In this document: positions 42,823 through 52,112 of the stretch, in pieces
Position numbering within the stretch: the first letter of the stretch is position 1
How the letters are laid out: each line of letters opens with the position of its first letter
NCBI GenBank assembly: GCA_913060495.1
Contig: CAJXRP010000004.1
Location: 1 to 64,000, forward strand
Direction of reading: 5' to 3'
From: an uncultured Gammaproteobacteria bacterium
GTDB taxonomy: Bacteria > Pseudomonadota > Gammaproteobacteria > Pseudomonadales > Pseudohongiellaceae
Length of the DNA: 64,000 nucleotides
Position numbers and translations under genes: made by a program
Notes under the pieces: model-generated
Seen by the model: the letters and a program-made list of their open reading frames with translations, nothing else
Databases searched by the model: none
What the model was told of the DNA's origin: nothing

Positions 42823-43520
42823 CAGAGAAGAATAACGAGCAACTAGAAACATCTATCGAATGCGTGCTATTTGATCTCGATGGCACGCTCATCGATACAG
42901 CGCCAGATTTCACCCTCGTCGTAAATAAACTTTTGGCCGAACATGATCGGGATGCACTATCACACAAGATGATACACCTAAACGTTTCGAATGGTGCGCG
43001 CGCACTCGTTAAGAACGCATTTGAAATCGACGAAACACATGACGATTTCTCCAGCTTATTACAACGACTTCTGGATCTGTACTATGAGCAGTTAGACTCA
43101 ACAGTTGCCGCTCTCTATCCTGGATTAGACGACCTGCTCGCGCAGCTAGAAGCACAAAATATTCCTTGGGGAATCGTGACTAATAAGCCTGAAAAATATA
43201 GCGCTCGCCTGCTGGAGAAATTACAACTTAGTTCGCGTTGCAGCGTACTCGTCTGCCCGGATCATGTGAGCGAAACCAAGCCACATCCTGAGCCGATCTT
43301 TCTAGCACTGGAAAAACTCGGCCTGAACAGCGAACGAACGGTATACATTGGGGATCACATTCGAGATATCCAAGCTGCCAAGAACGCCGACGTAATAGCG
43401 ATCGCTGCCGCTTATGGCTACTTGGCTGAAGATGCTAAAGTCGAAGAATGGTACGCAGACTTCATCCTGCATTCCCCCGAACAAACCACCTCTCTCTTGA
43501 ATCTACTGAAATTTGCCTGA
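42819..43520 (+). CDS. mupP: N-acetylmuramic acid 6-phosphate phosphatase MupP (HAD family)
   Basis: MupP removes the phosphate from MurNAc-6-P in the peptidoglycan recycling route described in Pseudomonas. HAD motifs are DLDGTLIDTAPDF (near 19-31), the VTNKPEKY segment, and the GDHIRDIQAAKNAD end; 233 residues. The resemblance to phosphoglycolate phosphatase (Gph) is strong, and the MupP assignment rests mainly on the ubiG-mupP-yciK order. It overlaps ubiG by 4 bp and yciK starts 2 bp after its stop. Confidence 0.82.
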   Translation: MTEKNNEQLETSIECVLFDLDGTLIDTAPDFTLVVNKLLAEHDRDALSHKMIHLNVSNGARALVKNAFEIDETHDDFSSLLQRLLDLYYEQLDSTVAALYPGLDDLLAQLEAQNIPWGIVTNKPEKYSARLLEKLQLSSRCSVLVCPDHVSETKPHPEPIFLALEKLGLNSERTVYIGDHIRDIQAAKNADVIAIAAAYGYLAEDAKVEEWYADFILHSPEQTTSLLNLLKFA

Positions 43521-43522
43521 AC

Positions 43523-44281
43523 ATGACATTTACCTACGACGCAGAAAAAAACTTCCTTAACAATAAAACCATACTCATAACTGGTGCTAGTGATGGCATT
43601 GGTAAAACCTGTGCGAAGACCTATGCCGCCCATGGCGCAACTGTCATCTTACTAGGAAGAGATCAGCAAAAACTCGAAGCGGTATTTGATGAAATCGAAG
43701 AGCTGCACCCAGGAAAAGTGATAATTCATCCCCTCGACTTCAAGACGGCATCTATGGCCGACTTCAAAATTCTTGCGGAGTCATTGAATGAACAATTTGA
43801 ATGCCTCGATGGCCTGATACATAACGCTGCACTATTAGGTGCGCGCACCCCTATAGAGTTCTATCCTGAACAGGATTGGAGCGATCTAATGCAGGTGAAT
43901 GTAAACGCCGTGTTTCAACTTACGCAGGTTCTTATGCCAGCCCTGAACAGGTCTCCCGACGCACGAGTACTTTTCATCTCTTCTAGCGTGGGCCGTGTCG
44001 GCCGAGCATTCTGGGGAGCCTATGCAGTGTCCAAATTTGCCTTAGAGGGCTTGATGCAGACTATGGCCGAAGAAGTAGAAAACACAAGCTCGATACGCGT
44101 AAATAGCTTAAATCCCGGCGGGACTCGTACTAATATGCGTCGCGATGCTTATCCTGCGGAGAATCCGGAGACACAACCAACAGCGGAATCAATCATGCCG
44201 GTGTATCTCTACTTGATGAGTACAGCCGCTCAGAGCATTCACGGCCAAACATTGAATGTGAGGGATTTTGAGGCGGTTTAG
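43523..44281 (+). CDS. yciK: YciK-type short-chain dehydrogenase
   Basis: An NAD(P)-dependent SDR of 252 residues from the ATG at 43523, 2 bp after mupP. The frame extends further upstream inside mupP, but that part has no family match. The cofactor motif TGASDGIGK (near residues 19-27) and the catalytic YAVSKFALEG (Tyr-x-x-x-Lys) are present. The substrate is unknown. It ends in a 4-bp convergent overlap with rluB. Confidence 0.9.
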   Translation: MTFTYDAEKNFLNNKTILITGASDGIGKTCAKTYAAHGATVILLGRDQQKLEAVFDEIEELHPGKVIIHPLDFKTASMADFKILAESLNEQFECLDGLIHNAALLGARTPIEFYPEQDWSDLMQVNVNAVFQLTQVLMPALNRSPDARVLFISSSVGRVGRAFWGAYAVSKFALEGLMQTMAEEVENTSSIRVNSLNPGGTRTNMRRDAYPAENPETQPTAESIMPVYLYLMSTAAQSIHGQTLNVRDFEAV

Positions 44282-45045
44282 TCCGATGATTTTTGAGCAG
44301 GTCGCTCATGTTCTTTATTAACCAATTTCAGCAGTTTCTCGATCTCAGTCTTGCCCAATTCGTTGAATCTGCCCTTTACTACTGAGCTTGGAATAAACAA
44401 TGGCCCAAATCGAACACGCTTTAAGCGACTAACCTTAACGCCTTGGGATTCCCACAACTTGCGTACTTCTCGATTACGGCCCTCTAGCAACACGACGTGA
44501 TACCACTGATTAACACCCTCACCGCCGTAATGCTGAATGTCAGTAAAACGGCAGAGGTGATCTTCAATAATCACACCCTTATGCATCTCCTGCACCATCT
44601 CCGGGGTAACATCTCCCAGGATACGAACTGCATACTCGCGCTCTATCTGCGAGCTTGGATGCATCAATTTATTCGCGAGCTCTCCGTCGGTTGTAAACAA
44701 CATGAGACCGCTAGTATTTAAATCGAGACGACCAATGGAAACCCAGCGACCATGCTTCAAGGGTGGGAGTCTATCGAACACAGTTCGCCTTCCTTCCGGG
44801 TCACTTCGAGTAGACACTTCGTTTTCAGGCTTGTTGTACAGAATAACCCGCCGATCTTCGCGGATTTTCTTTTGCGGCGCTAGCTTCTTCCCATCGACAA
44901 TAATCTGGTCGTCATCCGTCACGCGGTCGCCGACAACGGCAACTTTACCATTGACCTTGATGCGACCTTTTGCGATCCAAGTCTCGATTTCACGGCGCGA
45001 ACCGAAGCCTGCACGAGCCAGCACTTTTTGAAGCTTCTCAGTCAT
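44278..45045 (-). CDS. rluB: 23S rRNA pseudouridine synthase RluB
   Basis: RluB makes pseudouridine at position 2605 of 23S rRNA. The S4 RNA-binding domain is residues 1-60 (EKLQKVLARAGFGSRREIE), and the catalytic aspartate lies in SIGRLDLNTSGLMLFT near residue 105. At 255 residues it lacks the long basic tail seen in E. coli. It follows scpB by 59 bp, the usual scpA-scpB-rluB order. Confidence 0.95.
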   Translation of the reverse strand: MTEKLQKVLARAGFGSRREIETWIAKGRIKVNGKVAVVGDRVTDDDQIIVDGKKLAPQKKIREDRRVILYNKPENEVSTRSDPEGRRTVFDRLPPLKHGRWVSIGRLDLNTSGLMLFTTDGELANKLMHPSSQIEREYAVRILGDVTPEMVQEMHKGVIIEDHLCRFTDIQHYGGEGVNQWYHVVLLEGRNREVRKLWESQGVKVSRLKRVRFGPLFIPSSVVKGRFNELGKTEIEKLLKLVNKEHERPAQKSSD

Positions 45046-45104
45046 GGTTTATTCGTTTTCTGTTAATGGGTTTTTGCGACTAGCTTTACTTTTTGAAGAT
45101 TTAA

Positions 45105-46097
45105 TTAGTGCTTAATCTCAGTGTCGGTGTCGGCGTCATCATCATTCCCAACAAATTCGATTTCTGTTGATTCATCTTGTGAAGCCTCGTCGTCACTTTC
45201 AGACGATTCTATTTTAGGCTCAGATTCAGATTCAGATTCAGTAAATTTGATGTCTACCGCCTCTAATGAGTCAAGCGTCTCATCCAATTCCTTGATGCCA
45301 AACTCTTCCTCGAATTCCATGTCCTCGGCGTCTGGCTCTTCATCTTCATCATCTTCTACTACAGGATCTTGTAATTCTGGCGGCAGTTGCAGAATCTCAT
45401 CCAACGGCTTCTGAGAAAGAGCAACGGCCTCTTCTTCAGCAATTAGGTCCGCCTTATCTGACTCAGTCAGCTCGACTGCGTTTTCGTCTATAACTTCTTC
45501 AGGAAGTTCTAGAATACGCTGAGTCGCCAAATCATCTTCAAGATCAAATTCAGGATCGGCCACGGCCAGATCCTTGATCTCGGATAGAGGCGGCAAATCT
45601 TGTAAACTCTTCAGATTAAAATAATCTAGAAACTGCTTCGTTGTAGCAAACATCGCCGGACGGCCCGGCACATCTCGGTGACCGACGACACGAATCCACT
45701 CTCTATCTAACAGAGTACGGACGATATTTGAGCTCACACCCACGCCACGAATCTCTTCGATGTCACCGCGAGTTATTGGTTGTCTATAGGCCACCAAGGC
45801 CAATGTCTCCAGTAGCGCTCTCGTATAGCGTGGTGGACGCTCTTCCCAGAGCTTCGCAACCCATTCGCTGAGCTCCTGCTTTACCTGAAATCTAAATCCA
45901 GAGGCCACTTCCATTAATTCGAAGCCACGATCAGCGCAATCTTCGGCAATGCTCTCCATCACCAACTTAAGCTCAGCGCGGTCCGGCTGCTCTTCTTTAC
46001 TGAAAACCTGAATAATATTATCCAAGGTGAGCGGCCGACCAGCCGCAAGCAACACGCCTTCCACAATCATTTTTACTTTATTATCGACATCACTCAT
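45105..46097 (-). CDS. scpB: segregation and condensation protein B with acidic C-terminal tail
   Basis: ScpB binds ScpA and the SMC complex. Residues about 5-180 are the paired winged-helix domains (VEGVLLAAGRPLTLDN and ALLETLALVAYRQPITRGDIEEIRG), which are the usual ScpB core. The last 140 residues are almost all Glu, Asp and Ser, an extension that makes the protein 330 residues instead of about 190-250. I start at ATG 46097; the GTG at 46106 would add three residues. The start lies 18 bp after the scpA stop. It matches smc at 8410-11922. Confidence 0.93.
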   Translation of the reverse strand: MSDVDNKVKMIVEGVLLAAGRPLTLDNIIQVFSKEEQPDRAELKLVMESIAEDCADRGFELMEVASGFRFQVKQELSEWVAKLWEERPPRYTRALLETLALVAYRQPITRGDIEEIRGVGVSSNIVRTLLDREWIRVVGHRDVPGRPAMFATTKQFLDYFNLKSLQDLPPLSEIKDLAVADPEFDLEDDLATQRILELPEEVIDENAVELTESDKADLIAEEEAVALSQKPLDEILQLPPELQDPVVEDDEDEEPDAEDMEFEEEFGIKELDETLDSLEAVDIKFTESESESEPKIESSESDDEASQDESTEIEFVGNDDDADTDTEIKH

Positions 46098-46115
46098 GCT
46101 GCGCACTTACCGCTT

Positions 46116-46985
46116 TTAGCTTCTTAATTTCAAATGAATCGGCCCGAAGGATTCCGACTGTACTATTTCGATCATGGAGTCTTTAATCAACTCCATTATT
46201 GCTAGAAATGTCACGACCACCCCTAACCTGCCCTCTTCGCGTATCAACAGCGACACCAAAGGCACAAAATTCTGATTCGATATGCGGACTAAAATTTCAG
46301 ACATCTTTTCGCGGGTAGAGAGCGTCTCCATTTGCACTTGATGACTACCGAAATTATTTTCACGTTTAAGCACACTAGATAGCGCGATTAATACTTCCTT
46401 TAAGTCCACTGTTGGATCAGCGGTTACACGCTCGATCTCAGGCAATGCTGCACCGGCACGATGAATATCTCTATCCATGCGCGGTAACTCATCAACATCC
46501 TGGGCTGCTTGCTTGAAACGCTCATATTCTTGCAGGCGACGGATGAGCTGCATACGCGGATCGTCTTCTTCCGCCTCTTCTTCTGCCTGTCGCGGCAGCA
46601 GCAACTTCGATTTGATTTCGGCAAGCATCGCCGCCATAACCAGATATTCTGCAGCCAGTTCGAACTGCCAAGATTCCATCAGATCGACATAGTTCATGTA
46701 CTGATCGGTAATGTCCGCCACATTGATATCTAGGATATCGATGTTCTGCCGCCTGATAAGATAGAGCAATAGATCCAGAGGGCCTTCGAAGGCTTCGAGA
46801 AATATTTCTAAGGCATCGGGTGGAATATAGAGATCTTTAGGCACCTCCGTCATGGCCTCACCGGCCACTATAGCGAAGGGTAGCTCATGCTGTTCCGGAG
46901 CGTTGGGGTCATGCACCTCGGGGATTGCGGGAAGCCCCTGTAGCTCAGTGTTTTCCGGATCTGCTTCGGTGCCGATAATGGTCAA
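46116..46985 (-). CDS. scpA: segregation and condensation protein A
   Basis: ScpA is the kleisin that closes the SMC ring. The 289-residue protein has the kleisin N-terminal part FEGPLDLLLYLIRRQNIDILD (near 70-90) and the C-terminal winged helix (REEGRLGVVVTFLAIMELIK). The first 60 residues are acidic and less conserved. scpB follows with an 18-bp gap. The trpS gene lies 94 bp upstream. Confidence 0.95.
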   Translation of the reverse strand: MTIIGTEADPENTELQGLPAIPEVHDPNAPEQHELPFAIVAGEAMTEVPKDLYIPPDALEIFLEAFEGPLDLLLYLIRRQNIDILDINVADITDQYMNYVDLMESWQFELAAEYLVMAAMLAEIKSKLLLPRQAEEEAEEDDPRMQLIRRLQEYERFKQAAQDVDELPRMDRDIHRAGAALPEIERVTADPTVDLKEVLIALSSVLKRENNFGSHQVQMETLSTREKMSEILVRISNQNFVPLVSLLIREEGRLGVVVTFLAIMELIKDSMIEIVQSESFGPIHLKLRS

Positions 46986-47079
46986 TCTGATGGTCTACTT
47001 TGAGTTCTTATAGTGGACGGAATTTTACCTCATATAGGTAGCAAATGCTCACCTCTAAGGCCTCTACTTTCCAAATCAA

Positions 47080-48294
47080 TTACCACTTTCCTAGGCCCAT
47101 TGCCTCGCGCACATCCTGCAGCGTTTCCTTCGCTGCCTCCCTCGCTGTCTCGCAACCCTCTGCAATGATAGACCTGACAATATCCGGGTCCTTCTCATAT
47201 TGAGCCGCCTCTTTCTGGATTGGCTCTAGCTCAGCAATAATCGCATCGCTGACCGGCTTCTTGCATTCAAGGCAGCCTATTCCTGCACTGGTGCAGCCCT
47301 CGACAACCCACTTTTTCGTCTCTTCAGTCGAATAGGTTTGATGCAATTGCCACACAGGGCACTTCTCTGGGTTGCCGGGATCTGTCAGACGAACACGAGC
47401 TGGATCCGTCGGCATTCTGGATATCTTCTTCTCTATCTGCTCTAACGGCTCTCGCAAGGTAATAGTGTTGTCATAGGACTTGGACATCTTCTGGCCGTCG
47501 AGTCCCGGCATCTTCGCGGACTTCGTAAGCAGCGCTTGTGGCTCAGCCAAGATCATCTTGCCACCACCCTCGAGATAGCCAAATAGCCGCTCCGAATCCC
47601 CTATAGAAATATTCTGTTGCTCCTTAAGCAGAGCTTTAGCCTTCTCGAGCGCCTCGTGATCGCCCTGCTCCTGATAGGCTGTGCGCAAATGGCTATATTG
47701 CTTCGCCGCCTTCTTGCCCATTTTCTTGATTGCCGCCAGTGCATTCTCTTCAAAACCAGGCTCACGCCCGTAGATATGATTGAACCTTCTAGCAGTTTCA
47801 CGAGTGAGCTCAACGTGAGCAACCTGGTCTGCACCCACTGGCACGTAGCCAGCGCGGTAAATCAAAATATCAGCAGCCTGCAACAACGGATAACCGAGGA
47901 AACCGTAGGTTGCCAGATCCCTCTCTTGCAATTTCTCCTGCTGGTCTTTATAGCTAGGCACACGCTCCAACCAGCCAAGCGGCGTTATCATAGAGAGCAA
48001 CAGATGTAATTCCGCATGCTCGGGCACACGGGATTGGACAAACAAGGCCGCCGATCCTGGGTTAACCCCTACCGCCAACCAATCGATGACCATATCCAGA
48101 ACATGCTGCTCTAACGACAAAGAATCATCATAGTGGGTAGTAAGCGCATGCCAGTCAGCAACGAAGAAGAAGCATTCGTATTCGTGCTGAAGCTTTACCC
48201 AATTATTAAGCACACCGTGCATATGCCCAAGATGTAGGCGCCCCGTGGGCCGCATGCCTGATAATACTCGCTGCTGTGAATCCACCTTGGACAA
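47080..48294 (-). CDS. trpS: tryptophanyl-tRNA synthetase with a four-cysteine (Fe-S type) motif
   Basis: TrpRS charges tRNA-Trp. HLGH (residues 21-24) and GQKMSKSYDN are the class I signatures. The 404-residue form is longer than the 334 of E. coli. In the anticodon-binding region the cysteines have spacing C-x21-C-x6-C-x2-C (KCPVW, then EGCTS, GIGCLECKKP). This closely resembles the C-x22-C-x6-C-x2-C motif that holds a 4Fe-4S cluster in Thermotoga TrpRS. The cluster is inferred; the cysteines are seen. It lies in the yciO-trpS-scpA-scpB-rluB run. Confidence 0.96.
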   Translation of the reverse strand: MSKVDSQQRVLSGMRPTGRLHLGHMHGVLNNWVKLQHEYECFFFVADWHALTTHYDDSLSLEQHVLDMVIDWLAVGVNPGSAALFVQSRVPEHAELHLLLSMITPLGWLERVPSYKDQQEKLQERDLATYGFLGYPLLQAADILIYRAGYVPVGADQVAHVELTRETARRFNHIYGREPGFEENALAAIKKMGKKAAKQYSHLRTAYQEQGDHEALEKAKALLKEQQNISIGDSERLFGYLEGGGKMILAEPQALLTKSAKMPGLDGQKMSKSYDNTITLREPLEQIEKKISRMPTDPARVRLTDPGNPEKCPVWQLHQTYSTEETKKWVVEGCTSAGIGCLECKKPVSDAIIAELEPIQKEAAQYEKDPDIVRSIIAEGCETAREAAKETLQDVREAMGLGKW

Positions 48295-48384
48295 TTCGCT
48301 CTCCTGTCTGTGTAAACTAATCTGTAAATGGGCGCTTAGCTGAACGCGCTTATTTGCTAGCTATTATAACCCGCAATACTGTTG

Positions 48385-49005
48385 CTATCGAAAAGGTTCT
48401 GAGTCGCCTTTTCCCTCGCGAATGACCTCCGGGGTGCCATCCACCAAATTAATCATCGTGGTGGGCTCGATACCACAGGACCCTCCATCTACGATGAGGT
48501 CTACAAGCCTTCCTATCTTTAACCGCATCTCATAGGGATCTATTAGCCGTTCGTCCTCATCTGGAAGGATTAAACTCGTACTCATTATCGGCTCACCCAT
48601 TTTCTCTAGAATCGCCTGTGCAATGGCGTTATCCGGCACCCGTAAACCAATTGTTTTCTTTTTCGGGTGCAATAACCTCCTAGGTACTTCCGGCGTCGCC
48701 TTGAGAATAAAAGTGTAGGGGCCCGGCGTGTAGGCCTTCAATATCCTATAGGCACTATTCTGCACCTGCGCATAGCTAGCCAAAGACGAAAGATCCTTAC
48801 AAACCAAGGTAAAGTTATGCTTATCCCCAAGCTGCCGTATACGGCGAATGCGATCCAAAGCGCCCTTGTCACCTATATGGCAGCCAAGCGCGTAGGTCGA
48901 ATCAGTAGGGTAAACGATAACGCCACCGGCAAGCAGCACACTTGTAATCTGCTTGATATTTCGGTCTTCCGGATGGGAAGGATGTACCTGCAAAAAATCG
49001 CTCAT
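48385..49005 (-). CDS. yciO: L-threonylcarbamoyladenylate synthase family protein (YciO type)
   Basis: The Sua5/TsaC/YciO fold binds ATP, threonine and bicarbonate to make threonylcarbamoyl-AMP for the tRNA t6A modification. The 206-residue protein has VIVYPTDSTYALGCHIG (near residue 30), RIRQLGDKHNFTL (the KR/S region) and SLILPDEDE. YciO resembles TsaC but its own function is not settled, so the exact activity is inferred. It precedes trpS by 90 bp. Confidence 0.88.
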   Translation of the reverse strand: MSDFLQVHPSHPEDRNIKQITSVLLAGGVIVYPTDSTYALGCHIGDKGALDRIRRIRQLGDKHNFTLVCKDLSSLASYAQVQNSAYRILKAYTPGPYTFILKATPEVPRRLLHPKKKTIGLRVPDNAIAQAILEKMGEPIMSTSLILPDEDERLIDPYEMRLKIGRLVDLIVDGGSCGIEPTTMINLVDGTPEVIREGKGDSEPFR

Positions 49006-49149
49006 GTGCCCACTCGCCTAATAGCCAAAACGCTGCTGCGGCCCAGTTCTTCAAAAAACAGCTGATTCTATTACATTGACCTACAAAAGCAGACACCTTT
49101 CTGCAAATCGACTACCATGACGCGATTAGTTCTTTAGAGATTTTTGTGC

Positions 49150-49773
49150 ATGAAACAGTTTATTGACTACATCCCCCTACTAGTGTTTTTCAGCGTTTGG
49201 GCTATGGATGAACGTGTGATCAATGTCGCGGGTTACGACCATACCTTTGGAGGAATGTTCAGCGCAGCGGAGTTTTTGCTCGCCGCTTCGGTATTGGTAT
49301 ATGGCTCGCTGTTCGTCTACCAAAAAAGATTAGACAAATTCCAATGGATCACCTTGGTCGCGGTCGTTCTTTTCTGCATCCCCACTATCATATTTAAAAA
49401 CGTAGCCTTTCTAAAATGGAAAGCCCCAATCGTAAACTGGATCTTCGCCATGATATTTTTGGCCTCCAGATATTTCGGCGAAAAACCCGCCATAGAACAT
49501 ATGATGGGTCATGCTATCAGCGCGCCAAAAGAAGTTTGGTACAAGCTGAACACTATGTGGATATTTTATTTTATTGTACTTGGTGCGGTGAACTTGACCG
49601 TCGCATTCACTCTTAGCGAGGCTCTCTGGATAAAATTCAAGGTGTTCGGTAATTTAATACTTACTTTCGGCTTCGTATTTGCACAGATGCCAATTTTGGC
49701 AAAATATATCGAAGTAGAAGATGAAGATGACAATGAAGTAGAAGATGAAGCGGCTAGCAAAGAGTCTCTATAG
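49150..49773 (+). CDS. yciB: YciB (intracellular septation-type) inner-membrane protein
   Basis: YciB is a polytopic inner-membrane protein linked to envelope integrity and cell division. The start is the ATG at 49150, giving MKQFIDYIPL, close to the E. coli YciB start; the TTG at 49144 would add two residues. About five spans are seen in 207 residues, with the family motif KWKAPIVNWIFAMIF (near 95-110). The C-terminal 20 residues are acidic. It is followed by yciI with 9 bp between. Confidence 0.93.
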   Translation: MKQFIDYIPLLVFFSVWAMDERVINVAGYDHTFGGMFSAAEFLLAASVLVYGSLFVYQKRLDKFQWITLVAVVLFCIPTIIFKNVAFLKWKAPIVNWIFAMIFLASRYFGEKPAIEHMMGHAISAPKEVWYKLNTMWIFYFIVLGAVNLTVAFTLSEALWIKFKVFGNLILTFGFVFAQMPILAKYIEVEDEDDNEVEDEAASKESL

Positions 49774-49782
49774 GAAGGAAAT

Positions 49783-50079
49783 ATGCATTACGCGATCATG
49801 AGTGAAGATGTTCCCAACAGTCTTGAGAAAAGAAAGTCTGCACGCCCAGCCCATCTCGATCGACTAAATGATCTTGCATCACAAGATCGCCTAGTAGTAG
49901 CCGGACCGCACCCTGCAATCGACTCGCTTGAACCTGGGGAGGCCGGATTTAGCGGCAGCCTCGTCATCGCAGAATTTGATAATCTAGAACAAGCTCAGGC
50001 TTGGGCTGATGCTGATCCCTACGTGGCAGCTGGTGTCTATCAGCGCGTCACTGTAAAACCATTTAAGCGCGTTCTTTAG
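49783..50079 (+). CDS. yciI: YciI-family protein
   Basis: YciI is a small ferredoxin-like-fold protein of uncertain role. The conserved His (ARPAHLDRL) and Asp ([10 protein letters not shown]) that form the putative active site are present in the 98 residues. AGGAAGG lies just before the ATG. It sits 9 bp after yciB, a linkage also known in Pseudomonas and the enterics. Confidence 0.92.
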   Translation: MHYAIMSEDVPNSLEKRKSARPAHLDRLNDLASQDRLVVAGPHPAIDSLEPGEAGFSGSLVIAEFDNLEQAQAWADADPYVAAGVYQRVTVKPFKRVL

Positions 50080-50102
50080 CGCCCTACCCTTTCAAAAGCT
50101 TG

Positions 50103-50717
50103 CTATTGAGCAGGCTTTAGATCTGGAAATTCCACATCCAATATTGCGTTCCATTCGTCTAAGCGCTCTCTTCTTCGCTCAAACAATGCAGTAACATCGC
50201 CCTCAATCACAATACTGTTTATCGTGTCACGACGCCTTAACTGATTAACAACAGGCATACCGTTTAGCACTTTCCCAAAGACAGAATGCTTCCCATTTAA
50301 ATGGGGTGTTGCTAAGTGTGTAAGAAAAAATTGACTGCCATCAGAGCCCGGCCCTGAATTAGCCATAGAAATAATCCCCGGCTGATTGTGATGCAGCACG
50401 ATTTCACCCGTGAACTTATAACCTGGATCACCAGTACCATTACCCAACGGGTCGCCACCCTGCACCATGAAATTTCTTTCCACGCGATGGAACGTCAACC
50501 CATCGTAGAAACCACGCATTGCCAGATTCGCAAAGTTAGCTACCGTTGTCGGCGCCGCCCTCTCGTTTAATTGCACAACGATCTCACCCTTTGAAGTATC
50601 AATTATCGCGCGCAAGGGTTGCGCTAGCGCACCGATACTGATGCTCGAAAGCATCAGTGCCAAGATCAAATTTAGGCACCGCCTAAAACCGTTAGCATTA
50701 TAAGTATGTCGCATCAT
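50103..50717 (-). CDS. secreted peptidyl-prolyl cis-trans isomerase (cyclophilin)
   Basis: A second cyclophilin in the window. The N-terminus has a basic stretch and a hydrophobic signal ([19 protein letters not shown], about residues 16-34), so it is probably periplasmic. The core motifs [30 protein letters not shown] and [10 protein letters not shown] are intact, including the catalytic Arg. The last 30 residues are an extra charged tail. It has 204 residues and follows xth by 59 bp on the same strand. A second ATG lies next to the first. Confidence 0.92.
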   Translation of the reverse strand: MMRHTYNANGFRRCLNLILALMLSSISIGALAQPLRAIIDTSKGEIVVQLNERAAPTTVANFANLAMRGFYDGLTFHRVERNFMVQGGDPLGNGTGDPGYKFTGEIVLHHNQPGIISMANSGPGSDGSQFFLTHLATPHLNGKHSVFGKVLNGMPVVNQLRRRDTINSIVIEGDVTALFERRRERLDEWNAILDVEFPDLKPAQ

Positions 50718-50776
50718 TTCTTTATCCGTTTGTTATTGCATCTCAACATTGTAACTGCCCCGCAATTTGATTCAAT

Positions 50777-51544
50777 CTAATCAGTGTAATCTAGAATAAC
50801 CGGCGCATGGTCAGAGAAGTTTTGTGCCGTATAAATCTCCGCCGATTTGGCTTTCTTAGCGATGCCCTCTGTCACCACCTGGTAATCCAGTCGCCACCCT
50901 ACATTATTGGCCCGGGCCTGACCCCGGTTCGACCACCAAGAATATTGCTCGGCCTCCTCGTTCACGCGCCGGAAGGCATCAACATAACCCACCTTGTCGT
51001 AGAGAACATCTAGCCACTCTCGCTCCTCTGGTAAAAATCCAGAGTTTTTCCTGTTGGGTCGCCAATTTTTCAAGTCGATTTCCTTGTGGCAGATATTCCA
51101 ATCTGCACAAACAATAATCTCGCGCTTGCTCTTGCTCAACTTTTTCATATGCGTCATGAAATCACCCATGAAGCTGATTTTCCTTGCCTGCCGCTCGTCA
51201 CTACTCGATCCCGACGGCAGGTAGAGCGAAGCTATGCTCACCCCATCATAGTCGGCCTGAATATAACGCCCTTCGGTGTCAGCTAACTCGAACCCTAAAC
51301 CCTTTTTTACTTTCTTCGGCTTCACACGTGAATATAACGCGGTCCCTGAATACCCTTTCTTTACGGCATCGAAATAGTGACAGTGATAGCCCTCGGGGTG
51401 AAATACGGGGTCACTTAGCTGATCGATCTGCGCCTTGGTTTCTTGCAGGCAAACTACATCGACGTCTGCTTCCGGCAACCAATCAAAGAATCCCTTCCTC
51501 GCAGCAGCACGGATGCCGTTGCAGTTAAATGTCATTACGCGCAT
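50777..51544 (-). CDS. xth: exodeoxyribonuclease III
   Basis: ExoIII is the base-excision AP endonuclease and 3'-5' exonuclease. The 255-residue protein shows FNCNGIRAAARKGF (near 5), the metal and catalytic QETKAQ (near 35), CADWNICHKEIDLKN, and the C-terminal NFSDHAPVILD with the essential His. Length is that of the XthA type. It is the first gene left of the small-protein locus and may share its promoter region divergently. Confidence 0.95.
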   Translation of the reverse strand: MRVMTFNCNGIRAAARKGFFDWLPEADVDVVCLQETKAQIDQLSDPVFHPEGYHCHYFDAVKKGYSGTALYSRVKPKKVKKGLGFELADTEGRYIQADYDGVSIASLYLPSGSSSDERQARKISFMGDFMTHMKKLSKSKREIIVCADWNICHKEIDLKNWRPNRKNSGFLPEEREWLDVLYDKVGYVDAFRRVNEEAEQYSWWSNRGQARANNVGWRLDYQVVTEGIAKKAKSAEIYTAQNFSDHAPVILDYTD

Positions 51545-51697
51545 GAATAATTCCTTTCCTGTCCTCGCCTAAACTAGATAACAAGCAAGTTTAAGGGATG
51601 CCATAGACCTCCGCTATTCCCGCCAGGAAATAGCGAAACCTTACGAAACTCATTGGCTCGCCCAGAACACCCTAAATATGTTACCTATTGTTACGCG

Positions 51698-51713
51698 TGT
51701 GATTTACATCACA
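51698..51713. promoter_or_regulatory. perfect CRP/Vfr-type palindrome
   Basis: TGTGATTTACATCACA matches the CRP consensus TGTGA-N6-TCACA exactly at all ten conserved positions. CRP-family proteins (Vfr in Pseudomonas) would bind it with cAMP. It lies about 155 bp upstream of the xth start and about 200 bp upstream of the extended -10 box of the small-protein locus, so the regulated promoter is not certain. Confidence 0.8.
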
Positions 51714-51901
51714 TTTCAAGTAGTTAGCAGAACTTCATCATTTAAAGCACTAAGAAAACTCTAAATAATAATGCGAATTTCAATACAGTTTTAATCTAAG
51801 CTATTGTAATAAATAGATTTAATATTTTTTGCTACCTTAAGTTACAAGAATGCAGATAAATCATATAAATACTGCATAGTGTTACCAATATCCTCATAAT
51901 G

Positions 51902-51910
51902 TGTTACTAT
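51902..51910 (+). promoter_or_regulatory. extended -10 promoter element
   Basis: TGTTACTAT is TG-N-TACTAT, an extended -10 sequence. A start near 51917 would give a leader of about 60 bases before the ATG at 51977. No good -35 is visible, which extended -10 promoters can lack. Confidence 0.55.
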
Positions 51911-51976
51911 GCGCCCCGTAGTTGAGAGGGGAGACCTAATCAATTAGAACCCATCCATCAAACCAAGGAGAAAATA

Positions 51977-52090
51977 ATGAGCAAGGCACTAAGCAATGTG
52001 CGGCCCGTTATCGAAGCGACAGTTATCAGTGTTCTACTGGTAGTAGCTGCACTAGCAGTTCCAGCCGCAATCGTATACGCAGCCGTCTAA
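51977..52090 (+). CDS. 37-residue single-span hydrophobic peptide (unrecognised)
   Basis: I do not recognise this ORF. It encodes 37 residues: a short polar start (MSKALSNVRPVIEA), then one hydrophobic stretch from about residue 12 to the end, rich in Val, Ala and Leu, ending TAA after AIVYAAV. One basic residue each at 3 and 9 precedes the span, so the N-terminus is probably in the cytoplasm. AAGGAG ends 6 bp before the ATG, an excellent ribosome binding site. A 15-codon ORF follows after 22 bp. It could be a small membrane regulator or a type I toxin-like peptide; no antisense partner is seen. Confidence 0.65.
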   Translation: MSKALSNVRPVIEATVISVLLVVAALAVPAAIVYAAV

Positions 52091-52112
52091 ACCAATTCGA
52101 ATAGGAGGCTTT

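Larger units (their letters stand above)
51545..51976. other. AT-rich regulatory region between xth and a small-protein locus
   Basis: This 432-bp region has no ORF I would call. It carries the CRP-type palindrome at 51698-51713 and the extended -10 box at 51902-51910, and a long AT-rich core (about 51715-51890) that would suit IHF or H-NS-like binding. It precedes the two short ORFs and lies upstream of divergent xth. Confidence 0.7.
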
